A DNA stretch of 64,000 nt, from the NCBI GenBank assembly GCA_000974665.1, contig BBSY01000003.1, positions 558,001-622,000 of the forward strand. The letters run 5' to 3'. A program made the position numbers and the translations under genes. Source of the stretch: an alpha proteobacterium U9-1i (GTDB taxonomy: Bacteria > Pseudomonadota > Alphaproteobacteria > Caulobacterales > Aquidulcibacteraceae). The notes under the pieces were generated by a model that was not told the origin of the DNA, searched no databases, and saw only the letters and a program-made list of their open reading frames with translations. Shown here one piece after another: positions 1 to 8,852 of this stretch (position 1 is the stretch's first letter; each line of letters starts with the position of its first letter).

Positions 1-202
1 TGGCGATGTCGCCGTCCTTCGTTTCAGCGATCGGCACGCGCAAGCGCCGGTCTATGGCGTTATGCGGCGGCAGGAACAACAGATCGCGCACGAGGGTTCC
101 ACCCGCCACCTTAGCGACCAACTCCATGGTCTCGCGCCGCGCCCCGCGCGGAGCGCGGGCCGGTGCGAGATAGGCGGAGAGGGTGGATTTGGGCTCGGTC
201 AT
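1..202 (-). CDS. recG: ATP-dependent DNA helicase RecG (N-terminal part, cut by window edge)
   Basis: Only the first 67 codons are visible; the rest lies left of the window. The translation from the ATG at 202 ends with a segment reading VRDLLFLPPHNAIDRR, which matches the conserved start of the RecG wedge domain (RDLLFxxPxxxxDRR). RecG is known to remodel stalled replication forks and Holliday junctions. It is divergent from sdhE-mfd with about 107 bp between the starts, and recG-sdhE-mfd is a familiar alphaproteobacterial arrangement, which supports the call. No catalytic motif can be checked because the helicase domains are outside the window. Confidence 0.82.
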   Translation of the reverse strand, partial: MTEPKSTLSAYLAPARAPRGARRETMELVAKVAGGTLVRDLLFLPPHNAIDRRLRVPIAETKDGDIA

Positions 203-309
203 TTCCTGGGTGATGGGTCAGGCTCGACGGCGCTGACAGCACCGCCCATATGGGTTATAGCGCGCGCCCGCGCCGTGGTGCGGGCCCAATCCTCTCACCC
301 GGACTGCCG

Positions 310-576
310 ATGGACGACCGCCGTAAGAAGCTGAGATTCCGCGCCTGGCGGCGTGGGTTTCGCGAGATTGACTTGATTCTAGGCGGTTTCGCGGACGTTC
401 GTTTGACGCATTTGGATGCTGCCGGGCTGGACGCGTTCGAAGCCCTTCTGGATGCGCCGGACCAGGACGTCTATGCCTGGATCACCGAGGCCGATCCCGC
501 GCCGCCGGCGTTCGAAACGCCGACGTTGGCGCTGATTCGCGCCTTCCGATTTGAGATGAGCCGATCCGACGTATGA
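310..576 (+). CDS. sdhE: FAD assembly factor SdhE (DUF339)
   Basis: Small 88-residue protein of the SdhE/DUF339 family, which helps attach FAD covalently to the flavoprotein subunit of succinate dehydrogenase in the cytoplasm. The N-terminus carries the family's RGxxE motif (R15-G16-F-R-E19), followed by the LILGGFAD segment typical of the five-helix fold. I chose the ATG at 310 because it begins MDDRRKKLRFRAWRRG, the usual start of the family; an upstream ATG at 250 would add 20 unrelated residues. The stop overlaps the mfd start in an ATGA, so the two genes are probably translationally coupled. Confidence 0.88.
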   Translation: MDDRRKKLRFRAWRRGFREIDLILGGFADVRLTHLDAAGLDAFEALLDAPDQDVYAWITEADPAPPAFETPTLALIRAFRFEMSRSDV

Positions 577-3500
577 GCGCCCTGCCGCACCTGTTGATTG
601 AGAACCTCGTGCAAACGAAGGCGGCGCTGACCATCAGCGGCGCCCCCGAAGGTATGGACGCAGCTGCGATTGGCGCAACCGCCATCCGGCGGGGCGGCGT
701 CACCCTGTTTGTCGCCCGGGACGAAGGGCGCGCCGCCCAGTTCGAAGCGGCCGTGAAGTTCTTCACGCCGGACCTCGCCACGCTGCGCCTGCCCGCGTGG
801 GACACGCTGCCTTACGATCGCATCTCACCGGCGCAGGGGATTGCCGCGCAACGTTGCGCCGCCTTGGCGCAATTGGCGCGTCGCGGCGCGTTTGACGGTG
901 CCTTGCTGGTCATCGCGACGGCTTCGGCCGTGGCGCAACGGGTGCCACCTCGCGCGCGGCTAGCCGCCGCTGCTTACGCCGCGAAGGCGGGCGATGAAGC
1001 GGAGATGGAGCAACTCGAAGGCTATTTGCTCACCAACGGCTACAGCCGCGCTTCGGTGGTGCGTTCGCCGGGTGAGTTCGCCGTGCGCGGCGGCTTGATG
1101 GATGTGTTCCCGCCGGGCGCCAGCGAACCGTTGCGGTTCGATTTCTTCGGCGACGTTCTCGAAACCATCCGCGCGTTCGATCCCGAAACTCAAATCTCGA
1201 AGAAACATCTGGCTGGCGCCTTGCTAACGCCGGTGAGCGAAGTGTTGCTGGACGACCAGACCGTGCTCCGCTTCCGCAAAAGTTTCGGCCAAGCTTACGG
1301 CACGGTGAGCGACGTGGTGTACGATTCCGTCAGCGCCCGGATCCGCCGTCAGGGCGTCGAGCAATGGCTGCCGTATTTCTACGACACACTCGAAACCGTG
1401 TTTGATTACGCCGGCGAGAACGCGCTGGTCACGTTTGACGCCTTGGCGGATGAAGCGATCCACGAACGGGTGGAGATGGCGCGCGATCACTACGAATCCC
1501 GCCGCACGGCGCCATTGGCGCGCGGCGCCGCGCCGTTCCGCGCTCCCGAACCGAACGCCCTCTATCTCAACGACGAGGCGATGAAGGCAGCGCTCGGCGC
1601 GCGCCTCGTCCGTCGCATCACTCACTTTGACGACACCAAGGCCAAGCTCGATCTTGGCGCCCGAAAAGGACGCGATTTCGCGCCTGAACGCCAAACCGCC
1701 GACGCCAACGTTTTCGACGCCGCAGCAAAGCACATTACCGCGTTGAACAAGGCCAAGAAGCGCGTCGTCATCGCCGCGTGGTCGGAGGGTTCCGCCGAAC
1801 GTTTTGCTGGCGTTCTGGAAGATCACGGCGTGAGCGACCTGCGACGGGTCGCCGCGTGGGCGGACGCGGAGAAGCTTCCGGCGGGGATCACCGCGCTTGC
1901 CACGTTGCCGCTGGAACATGGCTTTGAAACAGACACGCTCGCCTTTATCGCGGAGCAGGACATCCTCGGCGATCGCCTCGCGCGCCCGCGTAAACGGCGC
2001 AAGGCGTCCGCAGTCCTCGCGGAAGCCGCTGCGTTGACGCCGGGCGATTTGATCGTCCACCAAGATCACGGCATCGGCCGCTACGACGGTCTGAAAACGC
2101 TGGACGTCGCCGGCGCGCCGCATGATTGCCTCGACCTGGCCTATGCCGGTGGCGACAAGCTTTATCTGCCGGTTGAGAACATCGAATTGGTGAGCCGTTA
2201 CGGCTCGGAAGATTCCGAAGCGCAGCTTGATCGGCTCGGTGGCGTCGCCTGGCAGGGCCGCAAAGCCAAAGCAAAGCAGCGTTTGCGCGATATGGCGGAG
2301 GAATTGCTCCGCATCGCCGCGCTCCGCGCGACGCGCACCGCTGAACCAGTGGCGCCGCCGGAGGGGCTGTGGGACGAGTTCTGCGCCCGTTTCCCGTACG
2401 AAGAAACCGAAGATCAGCTGAACGCGATCGACGACGTCATGGGCGATCTTGCCGCGGGTAAGCCGATGGACCGGCTGATTTGCGGCGACGTCGGCTTTGG
2501 CAAAACCGAAGTCGCGCTGCGCGCGGCGTTCCTGGTTGCGATGACAGGACGCCAAGTCGCCGTCGTTGCGCCCACAACATTGCTCTGCCGCCAGCACTAC
2601 CGCACCTTTAGCGAACGCTTCCGCGGATTGCCGATCCGCGTACGCCAGCTGTCGCGCATGGTGGGGGCCAAGGAGGCGGCCGAGACGCGGGCCGGGCTTG
2701 CGGACGGGTCGGTTGAGATCGTTGTCGGCACGCATGCGCTGCTGTCGAAGCAGGTCAATTTCCGCGATCTCGGCATGATGATCATCGACGAGGAGCAGCA
2801 CTTCGGCGTCAAACACAAAGAGCGTCTGAAGGATCTACGCGCTGATATCCACGCCTTGACGCTCTCCGCCACGCCGATCCCGCGCACCTTGCAGCTCGCT
2901 CTCGCTGGCATCCGCGAAATGAGCATCATCGCCACGCCACCGATTGACCGAATGGCGGTGCGCACGTTTGTGACGCCGTTTGATGCACTCACCGTTCGGG
3001 AAGCGCTGCTGCGGGAAAAGTATCGCGGCGGCCAGAGCTTTTTCGTCTCGCCGCGCATCAGCGATCTTGAGGATGTGGCCGACTTTTTGCGCAAAAACGC
3101 GCCGGAACTCACGTTCCGCGTTGCGCACGGCCAGATGCCGCCGACGCAACTCGACGAGATCATGACGCAATTTTACGACAGCGCGTTCGACGTTTTGGTG
3201 TCCACGACCATCGTTGAATCCGGCCTCGACATTCCGCGCGCCAACACGCTGATTGTCTATCGCGGCGACATGTTCGGCCTCGCGCAACTCTATCAATTGC
3301 GCGGGCGTGTGGGGCGTTCGAAAGTGCGCGCCTACGCCTACCTCACCACGGCAGCCGAGCAGACGTTGACCGCCGGCGCAGAGAAGCGCCTCAAAATTCT
3401 CTCGTCGCTCGACAATCTTGGCGCGGGCTTCACGCTGGCAAGCCATGACCTCGATATGCGCGGCGGCGGCAATTTGCTGGGCGAGGAACAATCGGGACAA

Positions 3501-4055
3501 ATCCGCGAAGTTGGCGTTGAGCTCTATCAAAGCATGCTCGAAGAAGCGGTGGCTTCACTGCGCGACGGTAAAGAAGAAGAGACGACGGCACGCTCCTGGT
3601 CTCCGCAAATAAGTGTCGGCGCCTCGGTGCTCATCCCCGAGGATTATGTCGCCGATCTCACTGTGCGCCTGGCGCTGTATCGCCGTTTGGCAGAGTTCGA
3701 CACGGATGCGGAACGTGAAGCATTCGCTGCGGAACTCATCGATCGTTTTGGCCCACTGCCGCCGGAGGCTGAGCAATTGATCGCCGTCGCGGCTCTGAAA
3801 GCGCTCTGTCGGCGTTGCCTAATCGCTAAGCTGGACGCGGGTCCGAAGGGTGCGGTCATGACATTCCGCGACGGCGGCTTTCCTGACCCCATGGCGCTCG
3901 TGCGTTACGTTCAAGAGCGGCCAGACGATTTCAAAATGCGGCCCGATGGCAAACTCGTGGTGCAGGGCGGATGGCCGGAGGCGACCCAGCGCCTCAAGAC
4001 CCTTCGCGTCGTGTTGGAGAGCCTCTCACGGATCGCCACGCGCAAGGCGGCTTAG
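573..4055 (+). CDS. mfd: Transcription-repair coupling factor Mfd
   Basis: 1160-residue Mfd, the translocase that removes RNA polymerase stalled at DNA lesions and recruits UvrA. The order of domains is normal: UvrB-like N-terminal modules, a CarD-like RNA polymerase interaction domain around residues 490-560, and a RecG-like SF2 motor with Walker A GDVGFGKT at 638-645 and a DEEQ box at 739-742. The TRG region and a C-terminal regulatory domain follow. Length matches the family (about 1150). It starts inside the sdhE stop (ATGA). Its stop overlaps the stop of the convergent DsbA-like gene by a few bases. No sign of truncation. Confidence 0.97.
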   Translation: MSALPHLLIENLVQTKAALTISGAPEGMDAAAIGATAIRRGGVTLFVARDEGRAAQFEAAVKFFTPDLATLRLPAWDTLPYDRISPAQGIAAQRCAALAQLARRGAFDGALLVIATASAVAQRVPPRARLAAAAYAAKAGDEAEMEQLEGYLLTNGYSRASVVRSPGEFAVRGGLMDVFPPGASEPLRFDFFGDVLETIRAFDPETQISKKHLAGALLTPVSEVLLDDQTVLRFRKSFGQAYGTVSDVVYDSVSARIRRQGVEQWLPYFYDTLETVFDYAGENALVTFDALADEAIHERVEMARDHYESRRTAPLARGAAPFRAPEPNALYLNDEAMKAALGARLVRRITHFDDTKAKLDLGARKGRDFAPERQTADANVFDAAAKHITALNKAKKRVVIAAWSEGSAERFAGVLEDHGVSDLRRVAAWADAEKLPAGITALATLPLEHGFETDTLAFIAEQDILGDRLARPRKRRKASAVLAEAAALTPGDLIVHQDHGIGRYDGLKTLDVAGAPHDCLDLAYAGGDKLYLPVENIELVSRYGSEDSEAQLDRLGGVAWQGRKAKAKQRLRDMAEELLRIAALRATRTAEPVAPPEGLWDEFCARFPYEETEDQLNAIDDVMGDLAAGKPMDRLICGDVGFGKTEVALRAAFLVAMTGRQVAVVAPTTLLCRQHYRTFSERFRGLPIRVRQLSRMVGAKEAAETRAGLADGSVEIVVGTHALLSKQVNFRDLGMMIIDEEQHFGVKHKERLKDLRADIHALTLSATPIPRTLQLALAGIREMSIIATPPIDRMAVRTFVTPFDALTVREALLREKYRGGQSFFVSPRISDLEDVADFLRKNAPELTFRVAHGQMPPTQLDEIMTQFYDSAFDVLVSTTIVESGLDIPRANTLIVYRGDMFGLAQLYQLRGRVGRSKVRAYAYLTTAAEQTLTAGAEKRLKILSSLDNLGAGFTLASHDLDMRGGGNLLGEEQSGQIREVGVELYQSMLEEAVASLRDGKEEETTARSWSPQISVGASVLIPEDYVADLTVRLALYRRLAEFDTDAEREAFAAELIDRFGPLPPEAEQLIAVAALKALCRRCLIAKLDAGPKGAVMTFRDGGFPDPMALVRYVQERPDDFKMRPDGKLVVQGGWPEATQRLKTLRVVLESLSRIATRKAA

Positions 4056-4684
4056 GCCGCCGCTGTATCGAGCGCGCGCAGATACACGTCCGCGTTTTGC
4101 GCGCCCATCACCGGAATGCGGCGATCAAAAATCGCCACCGGCACACCGGTAACGCCGATCTTCAGTGCGGTGGCGTACATCTCTTGAATCGCATCTCTGT
4201 CGGTATTCGTCGCCAGCTTGGCGGCGATCTCTCGCGGGTCCATGCCAACGCTTTCTGCAATCTGGACCAGAGCCGCATGTTCGCTGACGTCAACGCCGTC
4301 GATCCAATAGGCCGAGAACAAAGCATCGATGAGCGGTTCGGCGACGCCTTGTTCGGATGCCCAATGGATAACGCGGTGTGCGTCGATGGTGTTGGGAATA
4401 CGGGCCGGCGCTTCGAGGTTGAGGGCGACGCCTGCGGCCTCGGCGGCATCGGTCAACGCCTTGTGCGCGGCGGCGAGTTGGTCTGGCTGAAACTTGCGTT
4501 GCAGGTAGGCGCGCCGATCTACGCCTTCGGGCGGCGTGTCCGGCGCAAGCAAAAATCCCCGCCAGGCGACGTTGGCGCCGATTTGACCTTGGCGCTGAGC
4601 GGCGGCTTGTTTCAATGACGCCCAACCAACGTGACACCATGGGCACGAGATGTCGGCGAAAAAATCGATGGTGACGCGTCTCAC
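4052..4684 (-). CDS. DsbA-family oxidoreductase (FrnE-like)
   Basis: 210-residue thioredoxin-fold protein. The CPWC active site sits at C14-C17 in DISCPWC, right after the first strand, and a GVPVAIF segment near the C-terminus supplies the cis-proline loop; the helical insertion between them is DsbA-like. There is no signal peptide, so it should be cytoplasmic, as FrnE-type proteins and 2-hydroxychromene-2-carboxylate isomerase relatives are. The start is a GTG at 4684 that overlaps the stop of the upstream popA-like gene in a GTGA. Longer upstream starts would lie entirely inside that gene. The physiological substrate cannot be told from sequence. Confidence 0.85.
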   Translation of the reverse strand: MRRVTIDFFADISCPWCHVGWASLKQAAAQRQGQIGANVAWRGFLLAPDTPPEGVDRRAYLQRKFQPDQLAAAHKALTDAAEAAGVALNLEAPARIPNTIDAHRVIHWASEQGVAEPLIDALFSAYWIDGVDVSEHAALVQIAESVGMDPREIAAKLATNTDRDAIQEMYATALKIGVTGVPVAIFDRRIPVMGAQNADVYLRALDTAAA

Positions 4685-5985
4685 GCACTCAAGCTTTCGT
4701 TCTCGAACAAACGCAAAGCGCGCGCGAGCAGGCCTGCGCCGCTTTCCCCGGGTTGAAGCTCGACCGCGCTTTGTTCGAATATGAGCGGCACCGCGCCATC
4801 GTCGCCAGCCGCGAAGGCAGTGCATTCGGCCACCGAAGCGATGCGTTCGGCCATACGCTTGGCGCCGATTACGTCACTCGCGGGCATCGCCAACGCGATT
4901 AGGTCCTCGCCGATCACCGCTGCGCAATCATACTCGCGGATCAGGCGGCCGGTGAGGCTGGCGATCTCGGTGAAGCCACGCTTCCACACCTCGGCGCTCG
5001 GCTGCGTCGCGCCGTGCGCTGGCAGCACTCGAAGTGCGGCCAAGGCCAATTGGCGCCCGCTTTCGTGGTGATCCGCGGCGAGCCGACTGAGATGCGCGTT
5101 GAAATGCTGGCGGCGGAAGAGGCCGGTTCGTGGATCGCCCAACAGGTCGCGCAAGGCGCGCAACGTATGTTCCGCGGCCTTGCGCGCCCGGTTGCGGCGG
5201 ATTGCCTCAAACAGCCAGCCCAGGCTCGCACCGCTCGACGCATTTACGGTCGACACCGACGACGCTCCGCGATCAAAGGCCGATTTCGCGGTGGCGGTGT
5301 CGTCGGGGGCAACCACCACCATGGTTGGCAAATGATAGAGTTGTGCATTTCGCCGAAGTGCGGCGCAGAGTGAAATTGCCGTCGCGGGATTTTGCGCGCC
5401 GTTGAGCACCACCGCATCGAACTCGTCGTCATGCAAATGGTCAAAGCCGGCAAACGAACTGAAGGCCGCGGCCACGAGCCCGCCTTGCTCGGCAAGCGTA
5501 TGCTCAAGCTTCAAGAATATCGGGCTGGGGGCGCCGACGTAGAGCGCCTTGAGTTTGCGCGCCTCTGGCGGCGCGGGCGTCGGCGCGTTGGCTTCCGCTG
5601 CACTGGCGCCGCGCCTGGCGCTTTCCTCTGACGCGATGGCGACACGCTCATACGCGGTTACCTGCGCGGCCAGCACGTCTGGCGGTGCATCGAGCGCGAT
5701 GGCGCCGCTGAAATCCGGGTCGCCCGCCAAACGCTTCGGCGGCGCGTCAGCCCAGCGTACGCCGGCGAGCACAGCGAGAGGAGGTTGCTTGCTTGCCCTG
5801 GCGTCAGCGGCGAAGGCGCGCGCTTGATCGATATCGCCGTCGAGGGCAGGAACGATGAGCATGTCTTGCCCGTCCGGCGCGGCGCGCGCGTCCGTCATCG
5901 CGGTCGCTTCGATGCTCGCGATCCTCAGGAAGTCCTGTGCTTCGCGTGCAGCGCGCGCGTTGGAGCTGCGGACAACAATGCGCAA
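4681..5985 (-). CDS. popA: PopA-like cyclic-di-GMP effector (REC-REC-degenerate GGDEF)
   Basis: 434 residues: a first receiver-like domain (about 1-112), an Ala/Pro linker, a second receiver (about 145-265) and a GGDEF-family domain (about 275-434) that opens with DPRTGLF. The active-site loop that should read GG(D/E)EF is GEDLI at 359-363, so diguanylate cyclase activity is unlikely. The inhibitory-site motif RxxD is intact (R350-E-Y-D353) at the normal five-residue spacing. Both receivers seem to lack the phosphoacceptor aspartate (N195 in the second, P46 in the first). This matches Caulobacter PopA, known to bind c-di-GMP through its I-site and help deliver CtrA to ClpXP. The PopA identity is inferred from architecture only. 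Confidence 0.72.
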   Translation of the reverse strand: MRIVVRSSNARAAREAQDFLRIASIEATAMTDARAAPDGQDMLIVPALDGDIDQARAFAADARASKQPPLAVLAGVRWADAPPKRLAGDPDFSGAIALDAPPDVLAAQVTAYERVAIASEESARRGASAAEANAPTPAPPEARKLKALYVGAPSPIFLKLEHTLAEQGGLVAAAFSSFAGFDHLHDDEFDAVVLNGAQNPATAISLCAALRRNAQLYHLPTMVVVAPDDTATAKSAFDRGASSVSTVNASSGASLGWLFEAIRRNRARKAAEHTLRALRDLLGDPRTGLFRRQHFNAHLSRLAADHHESGRQLALAALRVLPAHGATQPSAEVWKRGFTEIASLTGRLIREYDCAAVIGEDLIALAMPASDVIGAKRMAERIASVAECTAFAAGDDGAVPLIFEQSAVELQPGESGAGLLARALRLFENESLSA

Positions 5986-6074
5986 GGGTGACGCTCCGGG
6001 CCGGTGGCCGACTCAAATGGAAGTATCGCCCGCCCGTCGGGGCAAAGGAACCAGCAAGGTTAAGGGGAGAGGCT

Positions 6075-7172
6075 ATGGCGGCAGGACCGCTCGACGGAAT
6101 CAAAGTCGTTGAATTTGCAGGCATAGGGCCCGGCCCCTTTTGTTGCATGCTGCTTTCCGACATGGGCGCCGACGTCGTCCGGATTGACCGCAAGGGTGGG
6201 CGCGGATCGGCGAGTTTCGACGTCACCGCACGTGGCCGCCGCTCTGTGGCGCTCGACCTCAAGGGCCCGGCCGACGTCGCGGCGGCGCTGAAACTCATCA
6301 CACGGGCGGACGTGCTGATCGAGGGGTTTCGGCCCGGCGTAATGGAACGCCTAGGGCTCGGCCCGAAAGAGGCGCTCGCGGCGAATCCGGGCCTCGTCTA
6401 CGGGCGCATGACTGGGTGGGGCCAAGACGGCCCGCTGGCGCACGCCGCTGGGCACGACATCAACTACATTTCCTTGTCGGGCGCACTCCACGCAATGGGG
6501 CGCACCAACGAAGTTCCATCGCCGCCGATCAATCTCGTCGGCGATTATGGCGGCGGGTCACTCTACCTGGCCATGGGCGTGCTGGCCGCATTGGTGGAAC
6601 GTCAGCGCTCCGGGAAGGGGCAAGTGATCGACGTCGCCATCACTGATGGGGCGGCTTCATTGATGGCCATCGTCTACGGCATGAAGAGCGCTGGTATCTG
6701 GAGCGATACGCGCGACAACAATCTGCTCGATGGCGGCGCGCACTTCTATGACGTGTACGAATGCGCCGACGGCGGATTTCTTTCTGTCGGACCGCTTGAG
6801 CCGCAATTCTATGCGATCTTTCTTGAGAAGACCGGTCTCGGTGCGGACAGCGCTTTCGCAACCCAAATGGACAAAACCCAATGGCCAGCGTTGAGCGAGA
6901 AAGTCGCTGCGACCATCAAGACCAAATCTCGCGACGAATGGGCGGCGATCTTTGAAGGCACGGACGCATGCGTCGCGCCGGTTCTCAACCTGACCGAAGC
7001 GCCTCAGCATCCCCACAACGTTGCGCGCGGCGCGTTCACAGAGGTGGCGGGCGTCGTGCAACCTGCGCCCGCACCCCGTTTCTCACGCACCCCAGGCGCC
7101 ATCCAGGGGCCGCCCGCGAAGGCCGGCGAAGGCGCTGAGGATGTGTTTCGGGAGTGGGGGATCGAGCTTTGA
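6075..7172 (+). CDS. amacr: Alpha-methylacyl-CoA racemase (family III CoA-transferase fold)
   Basis: 365-residue member of the CaiB/BaiF family. The residues known as catalytic in mycobacterial MCR are present: His127 in AGHDINY and Asp157 in NLVGDYGGG. This favours racemase over CoA-transferase activity. The enzyme epimerises 2-methyl-branched acyl-CoA thioesters so they can enter beta-oxidation in the cytoplasm. The ATG at 6075 follows an AGGGGAGA Shine-Dalgarno, which decides the start over in-frame codons up to 5937. It is divergent from popA and is followed, after a 257-bp gap with a strong hairpin, by genes for a 3-oxoacid CoA-transferase. Confidence 0.88.
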   Translation: MAAGPLDGIKVVEFAGIGPGPFCCMLLSDMGADVVRIDRKGGRGSASFDVTARGRRSVALDLKGPADVAAALKLITRADVLIEGFRPGVMERLGLGPKEALAANPGLVYGRMTGWGQDGPLAHAAGHDINYISLSGALHAMGRTNEVPSPPINLVGDYGGGSLYLAMGVLAALVERQRSGKGQVIDVAITDGAASLMAIVYGMKSAGIWSDTRDNNLLDGGAHFYDVYECADGGFLSVGPLEPQFYAIFLEKTGLGADSAFATQMDKTQWPALSEKVAATIKTKSRDEWAAIFEGTDACVAPVLNLTEAPQHPHNVARGAFTEVAGVVQPAPAPRFSRTPGAIQGPPAKAGEGAEDVFREWGIEL

Positions 7173-7287
7173 TGAGCCTAAACGAACATGACTAATCGGT
7201 TCATGCTCGGTTCAACCGCGATGGTGTTTTCTCGTCCTCGGTCCTGGACGATTATCGTCCCTCGCTCGTACCGGGGCTGAAAAGGAA

Positions 7288-7316
7288 GCGCCGGCCGCAG
7301 GCTCAGCGGCCGGCGC
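7288..7316. repeat. Perfect 11-bp inverted repeat between amacr and scoA
   Basis: GCGCCGGCCGC at 7288-7298 and its exact complement at 7306-7316 flank a 7-base loop. No T-run follows on either strand, so a classical intrinsic terminator is not clear. It could end or attenuate the amacr transcript or lie in the scoAB leader. The rest of the 7173-7429 gap shows no convincing gene. Confidence 0.4.
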
Positions 7317-7429
7317 AACCGTTTCAGGGCGCCAATCTGGGCGCCGAGTTGAAATTTGTATTTCCGCGCGGGCATGTTGCGCGGCAACCGAATGGGCCGT
7401 AGCAACAGCGCCGTACGAGGCGCTTCCCC

Positions 7430-8137
7430 ATGGTCAACAAGGTTTATCCCGACGCGAAATCGGCCCTGGAGGGGCTGGCATTCGACGGCATGACAATCAT
7501 GTCCGGTGGTTTTGGGCTCTGTGGCATCCCGGAGAATTTGATCATTGCCCTCCGCGACACTGGTGCGAAGGGCCTCACGATCATCTCCAACAATGCCGGG
7601 GTCGATGGGTGGGGCCTCGGACTCCTGCTTGAGAGCCGCCAGATCAAGAAAATGATCTCGTCCTATGTCGGCGAGAACAAGGAGTTCGCGCGCCAGTACC
7701 TCTCTGGCGAGCTGGAGCTTGAATTCAATCCACAGGGCACCTTGGCGGAGCGCTGCCGCGCCGGCGGCGCGGGCATTGCCGGCTTTTACACAAAGACCGG
7801 TGTCGGCACGCTCGTGGCCGAAGGGAAGGATACCAAACAGTTCAACGGCGAAACGTACGTGCTCGAAACCGGTCTGGTCGCGGACCTTTCCATCGTCAAA
7901 GCGTGGAAGGGCGACAAGGAAGGCAACCTGATCTTCCGCAAGACGGCGCGGAACTTCAATCCGATGATGGCAACGGCCGGAAAGAAGTGCGTCGCTGAAG
8001 TCGAAATCCTCGTCGAGACCGGCGAACTTGATCCCGACGCGATCCACACGCCCGGCATCTATGTGGACCGCATCGTCGAAGGCAGTTTCGAGAAACGCAT
8101 CGAACAACGCACGGTTCGCCAACGGGAGAGTGCGTAA
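7430..8137 (+). CDS. scoA: 3-oxoacid (succinyl-CoA:acetoacetate) CoA-transferase subunit A
   Basis: 235 residues matching the alpha subunit of family I CoA-transferases. The CoA-binding signature [13 protein letters not shown] lies at about 24-36, and the later GTLxERxRAGGAGI segment is typical of ScoA/AtoD. With ScoB it transfers CoA from succinyl-CoA to acetoacetate or related 3-oxoacids, linking ketone-body or branched-chain breakdown to central metabolism. The stop overlaps the scoB start in TAATG, so the subunits are coupled. Which 3-oxoacid is used (acetoacetate or 3-oxoadipate) cannot be settled, although no aromatic-degradation genes are near. Confidence 0.92.
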   Translation: MVNKVYPDAKSALEGLAFDGMTIMSGGFGLCGIPENLIIALRDTGAKGLTIISNNAGVDGWGLGLLLESRQIKKMISSYVGENKEFARQYLSGELELEFNPQGTLAERCRAGGAGIAGFYTKTGVGTLVAEGKDTKQFNGETYVLETGLVADLSIVKAWKGDKEGNLIFRKTARNFNPMMATAGKKCVAEVEILVETGELDPDAIHTPGIYVDRIVEGSFEKRIEQRTVRQRESA

Positions 8138-8784
8138 TGCCGTGGTCTCGTGATCAACTCGCTCAACGCGCCGCAAAAGAATTGCGCGACGGCTTCTATG
8201 TGAACCTCGGCATCGGCATTCCGACTTTGGTGGCGAACTACATTCCACAAGGCATGGAAGTAACGCTGCAATCGGAGAATGGGATGCTCGGCATGGGTCC
8301 GTTTCCGTTCGACGACGATGTCGATGCTGATCTCATCAATGCCGGCAAACAAACGATCACCGCACTAAAGAAGACGTCCTATTTTTCGTCATCGGATTCG
8401 TTCGCGATGATCCGCGGCGGGCACATCGATCTGTCGATCCTCGGCGCCATGGAAGTTTCACAAAACGGCGACCTCGCGAACTGGATGGTGCCGGGCAAGA
8501 TGGTCAAGGGCATGGGCGGCGCCATGGACCTCGTCGCTGGCGTGAAGCGCGTGGTGGTGGTTATGGAGCACACGTCCAAGGATGGCGCGTCGAAGCTCCT
8601 CAAGGCGTGCACGCTTCCCCTCACAGGCGTAGGCGTGGTCGATATCGTCATCACCGACCTTGGCGTGTTTGAACTTGATAAACAGGGCGCTGCGCCGATG
8701 AAGCTCATTCAGCTCGCCGATGGCGTTACCCTGGACGAGATTACAGCCAAGACTGAGGCGGCCTTCGAGAACCGGCTCAGCTGA
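8137..8784 (+). CDS. scoB: 3-oxoacid CoA-transferase subunit B
   Basis: 215-residue beta subunit. The catalytic glutamate that forms the glutamyl-CoA thioester is E47 in [10 protein letters not shown], and the GxGIPT strand precedes it at 25-30 as expected. Length and motifs are normal. It begins at the TAATG junction with scoA. The amacr gene upstream on the same strand suggests a small acyl-CoA/ketoacid catabolism group, but a 257-bp gap with a hairpin separates the two transcription units. Confidence 0.92.
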   Translation: MPWSRDQLAQRAAKELRDGFYVNLGIGIPTLVANYIPQGMEVTLQSENGMLGMGPFPFDDDVDADLINAGKQTITALKKTSYFSSSDSFAMIRGGHIDLSILGAMEVSQNGDLANWMVPGKMVKGMGGAMDLVAGVKRVVVVMEHTSKDGASKLLKACTLPLTGVGVVDIVITDLGVFELDKQGAAPMKLIQLADGVTLDEITAKTEAAFENRLS

Positions 8785-8852
8785 GCGCCGCTCGGCGTCG
8801 CTCCATCGCTGCACGCTTTTCAACGCCGCCTGACTGCTGCGATACTGGGAGA

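Noticed and set aside
1224-2816. Open frame of 530 codons on the minus strand inside mfd
   Set aside because: It is antisense to well-supported mfd sequence, has no recognisable domain and is typical of GC-rich coding regions whose reverse frames stay open.
7178-7375. 65-codon minus-strand frame in the gap between amacr and scoA, starting MPARKYKFQLGAQIGALKRL
   Set aside because: It contains the strong hairpin, its second half does not follow the codon bias of the neighbours, and I do not recognise it. It is a weak candidate at most.
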